From an uncultured Archangium sp. (lineage in GTDB: Bacteria; Myxococcota; Myxococcia; Myxococcales; Myxococcaceae), in assembly GCA_946479335.1 (NCBI GenBank), contig CAMLFP010000298.1:1-7036 (forward strand): 7,036 nt of DNA. The letters run 5' to 3'. Positions 1 to 6,460 of this stretch are shown piece after piece. Below the pieces are notes generated by a model. The model made no database searches. It was not told the DNA's origin and worked only from the letters and a program-made list of their open reading frames with translations. The translations under genes and the position numbers were made by a program. How positions within the stretch are numbered: the stretch's first letter is position 1; every line of letters starts with the position of its first letter.

Positions 1-11
1 TTCGCGCCCAC

Positions 12-257
12 ATGGCGACACGTAAGAAGAAGCCGGTCGTGAAGAAGAAGCCGGTGGCGAAGAAGAAACCCGTCGCGAAGAAGAAGCCCGTCGCGAAGAA
101 GAAGCCCGCCGCGAAGAAACGCGCGCCCCTCACCCCGACCCTCTCCCCACGGGAGAGGGGGTTTGACCCTGAGCGAACCCAGCAGCTCTCGTTCTCCGAG
201 ATCATCGGTGACATCGAAGAACGTCAGGCCCTCGACAAACTCCAGGAGTCACCATGA
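12..257 (+). CDS. Lysine-rich repeat protein (histone H1-like tail) with in-frame hairpin-repeat insertion
   Basis: An 81-residue protein as read from the ATG at 12. The frame is open to the window edge, so the true start could lie upstream. Residues 5-34 are five near-perfect hexapeptides of the form KKKP-V/A-A/V, followed by a degenerate KKRA. This resembles the basic tails of histone H1-like or AlgP-like bacterial proteins, which bind DNA or other polyanions. Residues ~38-50 (sequence APLTPTLSPRERG) are not native-looking: they are the translation of a dispersed hairpin repeat. The tail, ~51-81, is acidic and probably helical (SFSEIIGDIEERQALDKLQ) and I do not recognise it. The stop overlaps the ATG of the next gene as ATGA (254-257), suggesting translational coupling. 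The gene is probably real, because the coupled downstream start and the sensible tail support it, but its function is unknown. DNA binding is an inference from charge only. Confidence 0.55.
   Translation: MATRKKKPVVKKKPVAKKKPVAKKKPVAKKKPAAKKRAPLTPTLSPRERGFDPERTQQLSFSEIIGDIEERQALDKLQESP
24..125 (+). repeat. Tandem 18-bp coding repeat (KKKPVA hexapeptides)
   Basis: Five direct 18-base units of the type AAGAAGAAGCCCGTCGCG lie head to tail at 24-113, with a shorter degenerate copy to about 125. Differences between units are mostly synonymous or Val/Ala changes, consistent with expansion by slippage under selection for a basic tail. The copy number may vary between strains. The array lies wholly inside the lysine-rich reading frame. 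Confidence 0.85.
126..161 (+). repeat. Dispersed hairpin repeat (REP-like, 'CCCTCACCCC-ACCCTCTCCC' type) inside a gene
   Basis: A perfect 9-bp inverted repeat, CCCTCTCCC (139-147) and GGGAGAGGG (151-159), has a 3-base loop CAC and is preceded by the lead sequence CCCCTCACCCCGA. This lead plus stem is the well-known dispersed extragenic palindrome of many high-GC proteobacterial-type genomes, whose accidental translation is LTPTLSPRERG. Here it lies within a reading frame that stays open through it, instead of between genes. The RNA hairpin would form inside the mRNA just upstream of the iron-sulfur gene. No T-tract follows, so it is unlikely to be an intrinsic terminator. Confidence 0.8.
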
Positions 258-463
258 GCGACGACATCAAGGAGTATTCGAACGGCGAGGTCACCGTCGT
301 CTGGAAGCCCGGCCTCTGCACGCACTCCGCGAACTGCGCGCGCGGGCTGCGCGAGGTCTTCAACCCGAAGGCCCGCCCGTGGATCAACATGCAGGGCGCG
401 TCGACGCAGCAGATCCGCGAGCAGGTCGCGAAGTGCCCGTCGGGTGCGCTGTCATTGAAGTGA
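254..463 (+). CDS. YjdI-type divergent 4Fe-4S mono-cluster protein
   Basis: A complete 69-residue protein matching the Fer4_19 (divergent 4Fe-4S mono-cluster) family, of which E. coli YjdI is the familiar member, at its usual length. Visible landmarks are Cys22-x-His24-x3-Cys28 (CTHSANC), the FNPKARPWI stretch at 36-44, and Cys61 in CPSGAL at 61-66. These Cys residues and possibly His24 are the expected cluster ligands. The family is cytosolic and presumed to handle electrons or Fe-S clusters; its exact reaction is not established. The start is secure: AGGAG at 244-248 lies 5 bases before the ATG, which overlaps the previous stop as ATGA. The 39-base gap after it (464-502) shows no terminator, so read-through into the kinase-like gene is possible. 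Confidence 0.9.
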   Translation: MSDDIKEYSNGEVTVVWKPGLCTHSANCARGLREVFNPKARPWINMQGASTQQIREQVAKCPSGALSLK

Positions 464-502
464 CCCGCTAACCTTTTGCTGCCTCGCTGATCCCGTGGTT
501 GT

Positions 503-2191
503 TTGCCGCCGGTGATCCGCGAGGCCATTCAAGATCTCAATCGTGTCCGGCAGATCTCGGTGATCGCCGGCCGCTATGGCTTCGCCGACATGCTGGAGCG
601 CTCCGGGCTGCGCAAGCCGAGCGACTCGAAAGAAGAGGTCTCCCCGGAGGCGAACTCGTCGACGGTCGCGCGGCGCTTTCGCCTCGCGCTCGCGGAGCTG
701 GGCCCGACGTTCGTGAAGCTGGGGCAGGTGCTCTCCACGCGCGGCGACATGCTGCCGCCGGAGTTCATCGAGGAGCTCTCGACGCTGCAGGACCAGGTGC
801 CGCCCTTCCCCATCGAGCAGGTGCGCGCGCAGATCAAGGCCGCCTTCGGCAAGGAGATCGAAGAGCTCTACGTCGAGTTCAACCCCGAGCCGCTCGCCGC
901 GGCGTCGATGGCGCAGGTGCACCGCGCGCGGCTGAAGACCGGCGAGCAGGTCATCGTCAAGGTGCAGCGCCCGGGCATCGCCGAGCAGGTGCGCGCAGAT
1001 CTCTCGGTGCTGCACTACATCGCGCGCGCGCTCGAGGCGGTCATCGAGGAGGTCGGCGTCTACACGCCCACCGGCGTCATCGCGGAGTTCGACCGCGCGG
1101 TGCAGGAGGAGCTCAACTTCATGCACGAGGCGGGCAACCTGCGCGCCTTTCATCGCAACTACGAGGGCGTCACCGACACGCGCATCCCCAGGGTCTACGA
1201 CGCGCTGTGCTCGTCGACGGTGTTGACGATGGAGTTCATCGACGCGCCGAAGCTGTCGAGCGCCGACCTCGACGCCGCCGGCAAGCGGGAGCTCGCGCAG
1301 ATCATCCTCCGGGGTGCGTTCAAGCAGCTCTTCGAAGACGGGCTGTTCCACGGCGACCCGCACCCGGGGAACATGCTGGTGCTGCCCGGCCCGGTGATGG
1401 TGCTCATCGACTTCGGCCTCGTGGGCCGCGTGTCGCGCCACATGCAAGACACGCTGGTGCAGCTCATCCTCTCCATCGGGCTGCGCGACGCAGACACGGT
1501 GGCGCGCACGCTGTACCGGCTCGGCGCGCCCGATCGCCGCACCAACCTCAACGAGTTCCGCCTCGACATCGACGCGCTCTTCGGCCGCTACTACCTGACC
1601 GCGCTGCAGGACATCGACAGCAAGCACATGCTGGCCGACCTCCTGAACCTGCTGGCGAAGTACCGGATCCGCGTGCCGCGCGAGTTCGCGATCCTCACGC
1701 GCGCGGCGATCTCCACCGAGGGCATCTTGCGCAGCCTCTACCCGGAGATGCCCATCGGGGAGATCTTCCTGCCCTACGCGAAGAAGCTGCTCACCGAGCG
1801 CTACGACCTCGCGAACATCCAGGGTGACGGGCTGCGCATGCTGCTGCGGCTCCAGGGCGCGGCGACCGACATCCCCAACCAGCTGCAGCAGATCCTCGTC
1901 GATCTCGAGGCCGGCAAGTTCGTCATCAACATGCGCTCGGAGCAGGCCGAGGAGCTGAACAACTCGGTGCGCGCCTTCGCGGTGGTGACGTTCTCGGGGT
2001 TGCTGGCCGGCGCGTTCATCATCGGCGCCTTCATCTCGTTCTCGCACAGCCAGCCGGAGCTCTGGGGCGTGCCCGTGCTGGGCCTCGTCGGCGTCGCGGG
2101 CGCGATCATGCTGTCGAGCACCGCCGTGGTGCGTCAGATGTGGCGCGGCTTCCGGAAGATCTCCATCAAGCGCTTCATGGGGAAGAAGTAG
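503..2191 (+). CDS. UbiB/AarF (ABC1/ADCK) family kinase-like membrane protein
   Basis: A 562-residue protein with the full set of UbiB-family marks: the KxGQ motif KLGQ at 72-75 (in FVKLGQVLSTR), the Ala-rich nucleotide loop AAAS at 132-135, the ATP-site Lys153 in VIVKVQRPG, the EELNF helix at ~202-206, the catalytic-loop equivalent HGDPHPGN at 283-290 and the metal-binding DFG at 303-305. Two hydrophobic segments at ~490-512 and ~519-541 form the usual C-terminal membrane hairpin, ending in a basic tail. Family members are atypical kinases/ATPases needed for quinone biosynthesis (UbiB, COQ8) or lipid homeostasis. No ubiquinone genes are nearby. Instead it precedes a lipid-type ABC transporter by 13 bases, so its target may be the transporter or its lipid cargo (inference). 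The start is uncertain: TTG at 503 is used here, GTG at 512 is possible, and neither has a good ribosome site. An in-frame stop at 488-490 limits extension upstream. Confidence 0.93.
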   Translation: MPPVIREAIQDLNRVRQISVIAGRYGFADMLERSGLRKPSDSKEEVSPEANSSTVARRFRLALAELGPTFVKLGQVLSTRGDMLPPEFIEELSTLQDQVPPFPIEQVRAQIKAAFGKEIEELYVEFNPEPLAAASMAQVHRARLKTGEQVIVKVQRPGIAEQVRADLSVLHYIARALEAVIEEVGVYTPTGVIAEFDRAVQEELNFMHEAGNLRAFHRNYEGVTDTRIPRVYDALCSSTVLTMEFIDAPKLSSADLDAAGKRELAQIILRGAFKQLFEDGLFHGDPHPGNMLVLPGPVMVLIDFGLVGRVSRHMQDTLVQLILSIGLRDADTVARTLYRLGAPDRRTNLNEFRLDIDALFGRYYLTALQDIDSKHMLADLLNLLAKYRIRVPREFAILTRAAISTEGILRSLYPEMPIGEIFLPYAKKLLTERYDLANIQGDGLRMLLRLQGAATDIPNQLQQILVDLEAGKFVINMRSEQAEELNNSVRAFAVVTFSGLLAGAFIIGAFISFSHSQPELWGVPVLGLVGVAGAIMLSSTAVVRQMWRGFRKISIKRFMGKK

Positions 2192-2204
2192 GCTTGCGCG
2201 CACT

Positions 2205-2855
2205 TTGCGGCTGGCGGCCCACCACCTGAGCCTGCGCTTCGGCGCGGTGAACGCGCTGACGCAGATCTCCCAGGAGTTCCCCGAGGGTTCTCGCACCGTG
2301 CTCTGGGGTCCCGCCGGCGGCGGCAAGACCTCGCTCCTGAAATGTCTCGCCGGGTTGATCATGCCCACCGCTGGCGAGGTGCAGTGGAACGGCGCCTCCA
2401 CGGCGTCGCGCACGCCCGAGGAGAAGCGCGCCGCGCAGGTGAACTTCGGCATGGTCTTCCAGACCGACGCGCTGTTCGACTCGCTCACCGTGATGGACAA
2501 CGTGCTCCTGCCGCTGCGCAAACGGAACGTGCCGGCGGGTGAAGCCGATCGCCGCGCGCGCGAGGCGCTGGAGCGCGTGGGCCTGAGTCACGCCCTGGAG
2601 CGGCGCCCGGAGAACCTCTCGGGCGGCATGAAGAAGCGCTGCGGCGTGGCGCGCGCCATCGTCGCGAGGCCCGCGGTGCTGCTCGCCGATGACCCCTTCG
2701 CGGGGTTGGACCCGAAGACCGAGAAGTCCATCGCCGACCTGCTGCTCGAGGTCTCGGAAGGCCGCACGTTGATCGTCGCGCTGCCCGACCCGGTCGACTC
2801 GCTGCCCATCGAGCGCACGCTGCGCCTCGTCGCGGGCGAGGTGGTGCGCGCATGA
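2205..2855 (+). CDS. MlaF-like ABC transporter ATPase, degenerate catalytic residues (NBD1)
   Basis: A 216-residue stand-alone nucleotide-binding subunit. Walker A GPAGGGKT at 35-42 is canonical, and so are the Q-loop Gln86 in GMVFQTDALFDSL (very like MlaF) and the signature LSGGMKKR at 138-145. Walker B reads VLLADDP at 158-164, so the catalytic Glu after Asp162 is Asp163. The switch-His region reads LIVALPDP (189-196) where THD or SHD is expected, so the His is missing. The protein is shorter than MlaF, which has about 270 residues, and lacks its C-terminal extension. These changes predict a subunit that binds ATP but does not hydrolyse it efficiently by itself. It probably pairs with the second ATPase (from 6445), whose defects are complementary. 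The start is TTG at 2205, the only plausible in-frame start near the end of the kinase gene, with a weak ribosome site. Its stop overlaps the next ATG as ATGA. Confidence 0.92.
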   Translation: MRLAAHHLSLRFGAVNALTQISQEFPEGSRTVLWGPAGGGKTSLLKCLAGLIMPTAGEVQWNGASTASRTPEEKRAAQVNFGMVFQTDALFDSLTVMDNVLLPLRKRNVPAGEADRRAREALERVGLSHALERRPENLSGGMKKRCGVARAIVARPAVLLADDPFAGLDPKTEKSIADLLLEVSEGRTLIVALPDPVDSLPIERTLRLVAGEVVRA

Positions 2856-3622
2856 TCCGCGCCGCGGGCCGGCTGACGATGTGGTTCTTGCGGCTCATCG
2901 GCGCCAACGCGTTGGTGCTGGGGCGCACGCTCTTCTACCTGCCGCGCCTCGACCCCGGAGAGCTCGGCCGCGCGATGGTGCTGTTCGGCTACCGCTCGCT
3001 GCCGCTCACCTTCGGCGCGGCGACGGTCATCGGCGCGACCGTGGTGATGCAGACCGGCGTCTACGCCACGCGCTTCGGCGCGCGCCTGTACACGGGCTGG
3101 GCCTCCGGCTTCGCGCTGATGTGGGAGATCGGCCCGCTGCTCCTCGGGTTGGTGATGGGCGCGCGCATCGGGGCCCGCAACGCCGCCGAGCTCGCGCTGT
3201 TGACGGTGAACGGGCAGATCGAAGGGCTGCGCGGCATCTCGCTCGATCCGTTCCGCATCCTCGTGGCGCCGCGCGTGGTGGCGAGCCTGCTGTCGGTGGT
3301 GATGCTCACCAGCATCACCTTCCTCGTGGCGATCCTCTGGGAGTGCGTGGCCGCGTACTTCTCGCTCGGGCTGCCCACGCGCGTGTTCTTCGGCGCGTTC
3401 GCCGACATCCTCTATTGGGGCGACCTGCTGCTGGGCCTCATCAAGTCGTCGGCGTACGGGCTGGCCATCGCCGTGGTGTCGACGGCGGCGGGCCTCAAGG
3501 CGACGGGCGGCGCGGAGGGCGTGGGGCGCGCGGCGGCGACGGCGGTGGTGAGCAGCTGCGCGGCGATCTTCCTGCTCGATCTCTTCCTCACGCCGTGGCT
3601 GGCGCAGGTGCTGGCGCGATGA
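2852..3622 (+). CDS. MlaE-family lipid ABC transporter permease, first of pair
   Basis: A 256-residue integral membrane protein of the MlaE/YrbE (PF02405) family, at its normal length. It has hydrophobic segments at about 50-70, 86-105, 143-165, 190-212 and 232-250. The family core is at 104-145: ARIGARNAAELALL, then NGQIEGL, then LDPFRILVAPRVVAS. The usual Glu of the EQI/DAL stretch that contacts the ATPase is Gly121 here (GQ in place of EQ). The C-terminal ATGGAEGVGRA block (217-227) and LLDLFLTP (241-248) are typical. The ATG overlaps the NBD1 stop by four bases, so ATPase and permease are translationally coupled. The family moves phospholipids or sterol/lipid cargo between the inner membrane and MCE proteins; the direction and cargo here are unknown. 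It probably forms a heterodimer with the next permease. Confidence 0.93.
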   Translation: MIRAAGRLTMWFLRLIGANALVLGRTLFYLPRLDPGELGRAMVLFGYRSLPLTFGAATVIGATVVMQTGVYATRFGARLYTGWASGFALMWEIGPLLLGLVMGARIGARNAAELALLTVNGQIEGLRGISLDPFRILVAPRVVASLLSVVMLTSITFLVAILWECVAAYFSLGLPTRVFFGAFADILYWGDLLLGLIKSSAYGLAIAVVSTAAGLKATGGAEGVGRAAATAVVSSCAAIFLLDLFLTPWLAQVLAR

Positions 3623-4377
3623 ACGAGAGCCCGGTGCACATCTTCGGCGCGCAACTGGTGCTGCTGTGGCGCACCCTCAAGGCCGCGCGGCGCGAAGGCA
3701 TCGTGTGGAAGGAGGTGCTGCGCCACATGGCGGAGCTGGGCACCTCGTCGGCGTCGCTCATCTTCATGGGCCTGTTCTTCTTCGGCGTGGTGCTGGTCAC
3801 CATCGCCTGGGCGCAGGTGCGCAAGTACTTCGGGAACATCGCGATCATCGGGCCGCCGTACTTCCAGCTGATCCTCCGGGAGTTCTCGCCGATCATGGCC
3901 GCCATCCTCGCGGCGTCGCGGCAGGGCGCGTCGACCGCCGCGGAGCTGGGCGCGATGTCGGTGAACGAGCAGGTCGAAGCGCTGGAGCTCTCGGCCGCCG
4001 ACCCGCTGGCGGAGCTGGTCGCGCCGCGCGTCATCGCGTCGGTGCTGGTGTTGCCGCTGCTCACCACCATCGGCGTCATCGCGGCGACGACCTCCGCGGC
4101 GGCCACGGTGACCTTCGGGTTCCAGAACAACGGCATGGCCTTCCTCGACCCGGCGTTGGTCACCAAGGCAGATCTCCTCTCGGTGTTGGTGAAGACCGTG
4201 GTGTGCGGCGCCTTCATCCCCATCGCGGCGGCGCTGCGCGGGCTGCGCGCGAAGGGCGGCGCGGCGGCGGTCGGAGAAGCGGTGACGGTCGGCGTCGTCG
4301 AGGCCTGCATGGGCTGTCTGGTCATCGACTTCGTGATCGCGGCCGCGTACTTCGTCATCACCGCGCACACCTCGTGA
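3619..4377 (+). CDS. MlaE-family lipid ABC transporter permease, second of pair
   Basis: A 252-residue MlaE-family permease, clearly different in sequence from its neighbour. The start ATG at 3619 overlaps the previous stop as ATGA; the reading frame is open farther upstream, but that stretch is the out-of-frame reading of the first permease. The family core at 101-141 is well kept: RQGASTAAELGAMSVNEQ, with Glu117-Gln118 intact, then DPLAELVAPRVIAS. Hydrophobic segments lie near 45-65, 85-100, 137-168, 186-208 and 222-247, with an amphipathic N-terminal helix ahead of them, as in MlaE. The C-terminal AKGGAAAVGEAV block (211-222) matches the family. Two unlike MlaE-type permeases side by side recall the YrbE-A/YrbE-B pairs of actinobacterial Mce systems more than the single homodimeric MlaE of E. 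coli. Confidence 0.93.
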   Translation: MNESPVHIFGAQLVLLWRTLKAARREGIVWKEVLRHMAELGTSSASLIFMGLFFFGVVLVTIAWAQVRKYFGNIAIIGPPYFQLILREFSPIMAAILAASRQGASTAAELGAMSVNEQVEALELSAADPLAELVAPRVIASVLVLPLLTTIGVIAATTSAAATVTFGFQNNGMAFLDPALVTKADLLSVLVKTVVCGAFIPIAAALRGLRAKGGAAAVGEAVTVGVVEACMGCLVIDFVIAAAYFVITAHTS

Positions 4378-4379
4378 GC

Positions 4380-4398
4380 GCTCTTATGAAATGAGAGC
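4380..4398 (+). other. Inverted repeat / RNA hairpin after the permease pair
   Basis: GCTCTTAT (4380-4387) pairs with ATGAGAGC (4391-4398) around a GAA loop, giving eight pairs including one G-U. It begins two bases after the permease stop codon. No run of T follows (next bases are CGGGG), so it is not a standard intrinsic terminator. It may mark partial termination, mRNA processing or protection between the permeases and the lipoprotein. The rest of the 97-base spacer (4378-4474) shows no convincing -35/-10 pair. Confidence 0.4.
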
Positions 4399-4460
4399 CG
4401 GGGCACGCTGCGCCTCGACATTCCGAGCGCCACGCGGTCGGTTCGCGCTCCCCACCTTGC

Positions 4461-4465
4461 AGGAG
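4461..4465 (+). promoter_or_regulatory. Ribosome binding site that fixes the lipoprotein start
   Basis: AGGAG lies 9 bases before the ATG at 4475. It is one of the two clear Shine-Dalgarno sites in the window, and it favours this ATG over the in-frame ATG at 4391, which would add 28 residues ahead of the signal peptide. Confidence 0.75.
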
Positions 4466-4474
4466 TCAGTCTTC

Positions 4475-6460
4475 ATGAAGTCACGCGCCCTCACCTTCGC
4501 TCTCGTGGCGTCTCTCTTCGGCTGCGGCAACACCGGCACGCCGTGCAACACCACCGCTGACTGCGCCGACGGGCAGATCTGCGTGCAGGGCCAGTGCCGC
4601 GGCGGCAGCACCACGTCGGGCGGCGGCACCGGCAGCACCACGGGCGGGAGCGGCGGCACCACCGGCGGCGGCAGCGGCGGTGGCAGCGCGAACTCCGGGG
4701 GCGGGAGCGGCAACACCGGCGGCGGCACGGGCGTGGTGATTCCTCCCGACGCGGGCCTGACGGAGCCCGACGCGGGCCAGCCGATCCTCGATGGCGGCTG
4801 CGGCGTGCCCGACGCGGGCAACCCCACCATCAAGCGCCTGTGTGCGCCGGCCACCACCAGCGAGTGCGATGGCGTCACCGACACGCTGCTCTCCACGCAA
4901 GGCGGCGTGCCCAGCGAGCGCCTCAACGGCGGCAGCGGCAACGGCTTCGACGACGACTGCGATGGCCAGGTCGACGAGGGCTGCACCTGCCCGTCGAACG
5001 GCGTGACGAGAGACTGCTACCTCGTGCCCGCGACGCAGGTCGGCGCAGCGAGTGGCCTGCCCGTGGGCTGGTGCACCAACAACGCGAAGGGCAGCCTCGA
5101 CTGCGTGGGCAGCGAGTTCTCCGTGTGGTCGGGCGTGTGCCGTGGCGCGCAGGCGCCGGCGCTGAACGACACCTGCTCGTCGGGCGACTTCAACTGCGAC
5201 GGCCTCGACGCGAACAACCGCCTCCAGGGCTGCGCGTGCGGCACCGACGACGTGCAGTGCCCGACGGCGTCGATCACCGCGGCGCCCTACCCGGCGCCCA
5301 CCGCGATCCCCGGCATCAACGGCGGCGCGTGGGTGAAGAACGGCACCGCGACGAACTGGACGTGGACCGTCATCGGCGGCGACTGCGACAACGTGCTGCC
5401 GCACCCCAGCTACGCGGTGTACGGCGGCGCCAACTCGAACACCGCCTCGCGCCTCGGCTCGCGCACCGCGGTCAGCCTCGACGGCAACAACCACTACGTG
5501 CCCGACGCCAACTCGAAGCTCATCAGCATCCGCGCGACGGGCGCGTCGTCGACCATCTACCCGGCGTTCGGCCTCTCCGGTGACTACATCGTGCAGGGCG
5601 AGTTCGACGTGAACGGCACGCACTACACCTGCACGCAGAAGGTCGAAGTGCGCGCGCCGGGCATCCGCGCGGAGCTCTGCTGGGACACCGTCGGCGGCAT
5701 GTCGGTCTCCGAGGGCAACGACATCGACCTCCACTTCGCGGAGCTGCAGAACGTGTTGGGCTGCAGCACGCAGGGCTGGTTCAACACCTGCAACGACAGC
5801 CAGTTCACCGCGCAAGACTGCTACTACGCCGACTGCGCGCGAGACACGCTCGACTGGGGCTACGCCGACAGCGCGAGCAGCGCGTGCCACGGCTGGTCGA
5901 GCAAGCGCTCCAGCACGTACGCCTGCAGCAACCCGCGCCTCGATCGCGACAACGTGCAGTGTGACCGGTCGATCGACGACCCCACCAACGCCAACTTCTG
6001 CGGCCCGGAGAACATCAACATCGACAACCCCGGCAACAACGACGCCTTCGCGGTCGGCGTGGAGTTCTATGACAACTGGAAGGCCAACGGCTCCGCGGGC
6101 ACCTCGGGCACCGCGCACCCGCACGTCAACCTGTACTGCAACGGGCAGCGCGTGCTCTCGGCCGGCTACAACCCGGCGACGGGCCAGACCGCGTTCCCGC
6201 TGATGAACACCCCGGGCCAGACGGGCTCCGGCGACTTCTGGAACGTGGCGACCATCAAGGCGAACGTCTCCGGGAGCACGCTGAGCTCCTGCACGGTCAC
6301 CACGCTGCCCTCACGCGTCGCCAACACCACGCGCGATGGCTCCACCAACATCTGCGTCGATCACGCGTACGCGAACCACAACTTCATCGAGAGCGGCACG
6401 GGTCAGGGCGGTACAGTCGGTGGCCAGCCGTCGTCGGCCACCCAATGGTGCAAGCACTGA
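4475..6460 (+). CDS. Secreted Cys-rich lipoprotein with MopE-like and YfaP-like regions
   Basis: A 661-residue predicted lipoprotein. The signal peptide is MKSRALTFALVASLFGC with the lipobox Cys at 17; Phe at -2 is slightly unusual. The order is: a small Cys-rich module at 23-42 (CNTTADCADGQICVQGQC); a Gly/Ser/Thr linker at 43-86; three DAG triplets; a GNGFDDDCDGQVDEGC motif near 155-170, like the Asp-rich MopE-type metal-binding motif; Cys-rich stretches; an Ig/PKD-like section around 270-395; and a C-terminal domain with DIDLHF (416-421), CYYADC and GPENINIDNP (510-519). This last pattern resembles YfaP/DUF2135-type domains common in myxobacterial surface proteins. It is probably anchored in the outer membrane. 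It sits between the second permease and the second ATPase, and overlaps that ATPase by 16 bases. A transporter role is possible, but it lacks an MCE domain; an unrelated surface role is equally open. Confidence 0.88.
   Translation: MKSRALTFALVASLFGCGNTGTPCNTTADCADGQICVQGQCRGGSTTSGGGTGSTTGGSGGTTGGGSGGGSANSGGGSGNTGGGTGVVIPPDAGLTEPDAGQPILDGGCGVPDAGNPTIKRLCAPATTSECDGVTDTLLSTQGGVPSERLNGGSGNGFDDDCDGQVDEGCTCPSNGVTRDCYLVPATQVGAASGLPVGWCTNNAKGSLDCVGSEFSVWSGVCRGAQAPALNDTCSSGDFNCDGLDANNRLQGCACGTDDVQCPTASITAAPYPAPTAIPGINGGAWVKNGTATNWTWTVIGGDCDNVLPHPSYAVYGGANSNTASRLGSRTAVSLDGNNHYVPDANSKLISIRATGASSTIYPAFGLSGDYIVQGEFDVNGTHYTCTQKVEVRAPGIRAELCWDTVGGMSVSEGNDIDLHFAELQNVLGCSTQGWFNTCNDSQFTAQDCYYADCARDTLDWGYADSASSACHGWSSKRSSTYACSNPRLDRDNVQCDRSIDDPTNANFCGPENINIDNPGNNDAFAVGVEFYDNWKANGSAGTSGTAHPHVNLYCNGQRVLSAGYNPATGQTAFPLMNTPGQTGSGDFWNVATIKANVSGSTLSSCTVTTLPSRVANTTRDGSTNICVDHAYANHNFIESGTGQGGTVGGQPSSATQWCKH
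4601..4732 (+). repeat. Low-complexity GGC/AGC/ACC tract (Gly/Ser/Thr linker)
   Basis: About 130 bases built from GGC, AGC and ACC codons encode residues 43-86 of the lipoprotein, almost only Gly, Ser and Thr with one Ala and two Asn. It forms a flexible spacer between the lipidated N-terminus and the folded part. Such tracts are prone to length change by slippage and to misassembly. Confidence 0.85.

Noticed and set aside
24..125. CRISPR-like array
   Set aside because: The repeats are contiguous 18-base coding units without spacers and encode KKKPVA hexapeptides.
139..165. Intrinsic terminator
   Set aside because: The stem is perfect but is followed by GGGTTTGACC, not a T-tract, and lies inside an open frame.
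452..2521. A 689-codon open frame on the - strand
   Set aside because: It lies antisense to the UbiB-family gene and NBD1, has Arg/His/Glu-rich low-information composition and no recognisable motif. It is a product of high GC at third positions of the real genes.
2881..3618. A possible N-terminal extension of the second permease
   Set aside because: The upstream part is an out-of-frame reading of the first permease and is Arg-rich nonsense. The ATG at 3619 with ATGA overlap gives a normal MlaE-length protein.
4386..4394. A minimal ATG-AAA-TGA leader frame in the spacer
   Set aside because: It is two codons long, has no ribosome site and lies within the hairpin; chance occurrence is likely.
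4391..4474. A 28-residue upstream extension of the lipoprotein
   Set aside because: It would bury the signal peptide and lipobox, and AGGAG at 4461 points to the ATG at 4475.
4481..6124. A 547-codon open frame on the - strand over the lipoprotein
   Set aside because: It is Ala/Val/Arg-rich without motifs and mirrors the codon bias of the lipoprotein, whose signal peptide, ribosome site and domains are clear.
4475..6460. MlaD/MCE substrate-binding protein
   Set aside because: Its position in the operon suggested it, but no MCE-type sequence was seen. The protein has Cys-rich, MopE-like and YfaP-like regions instead.
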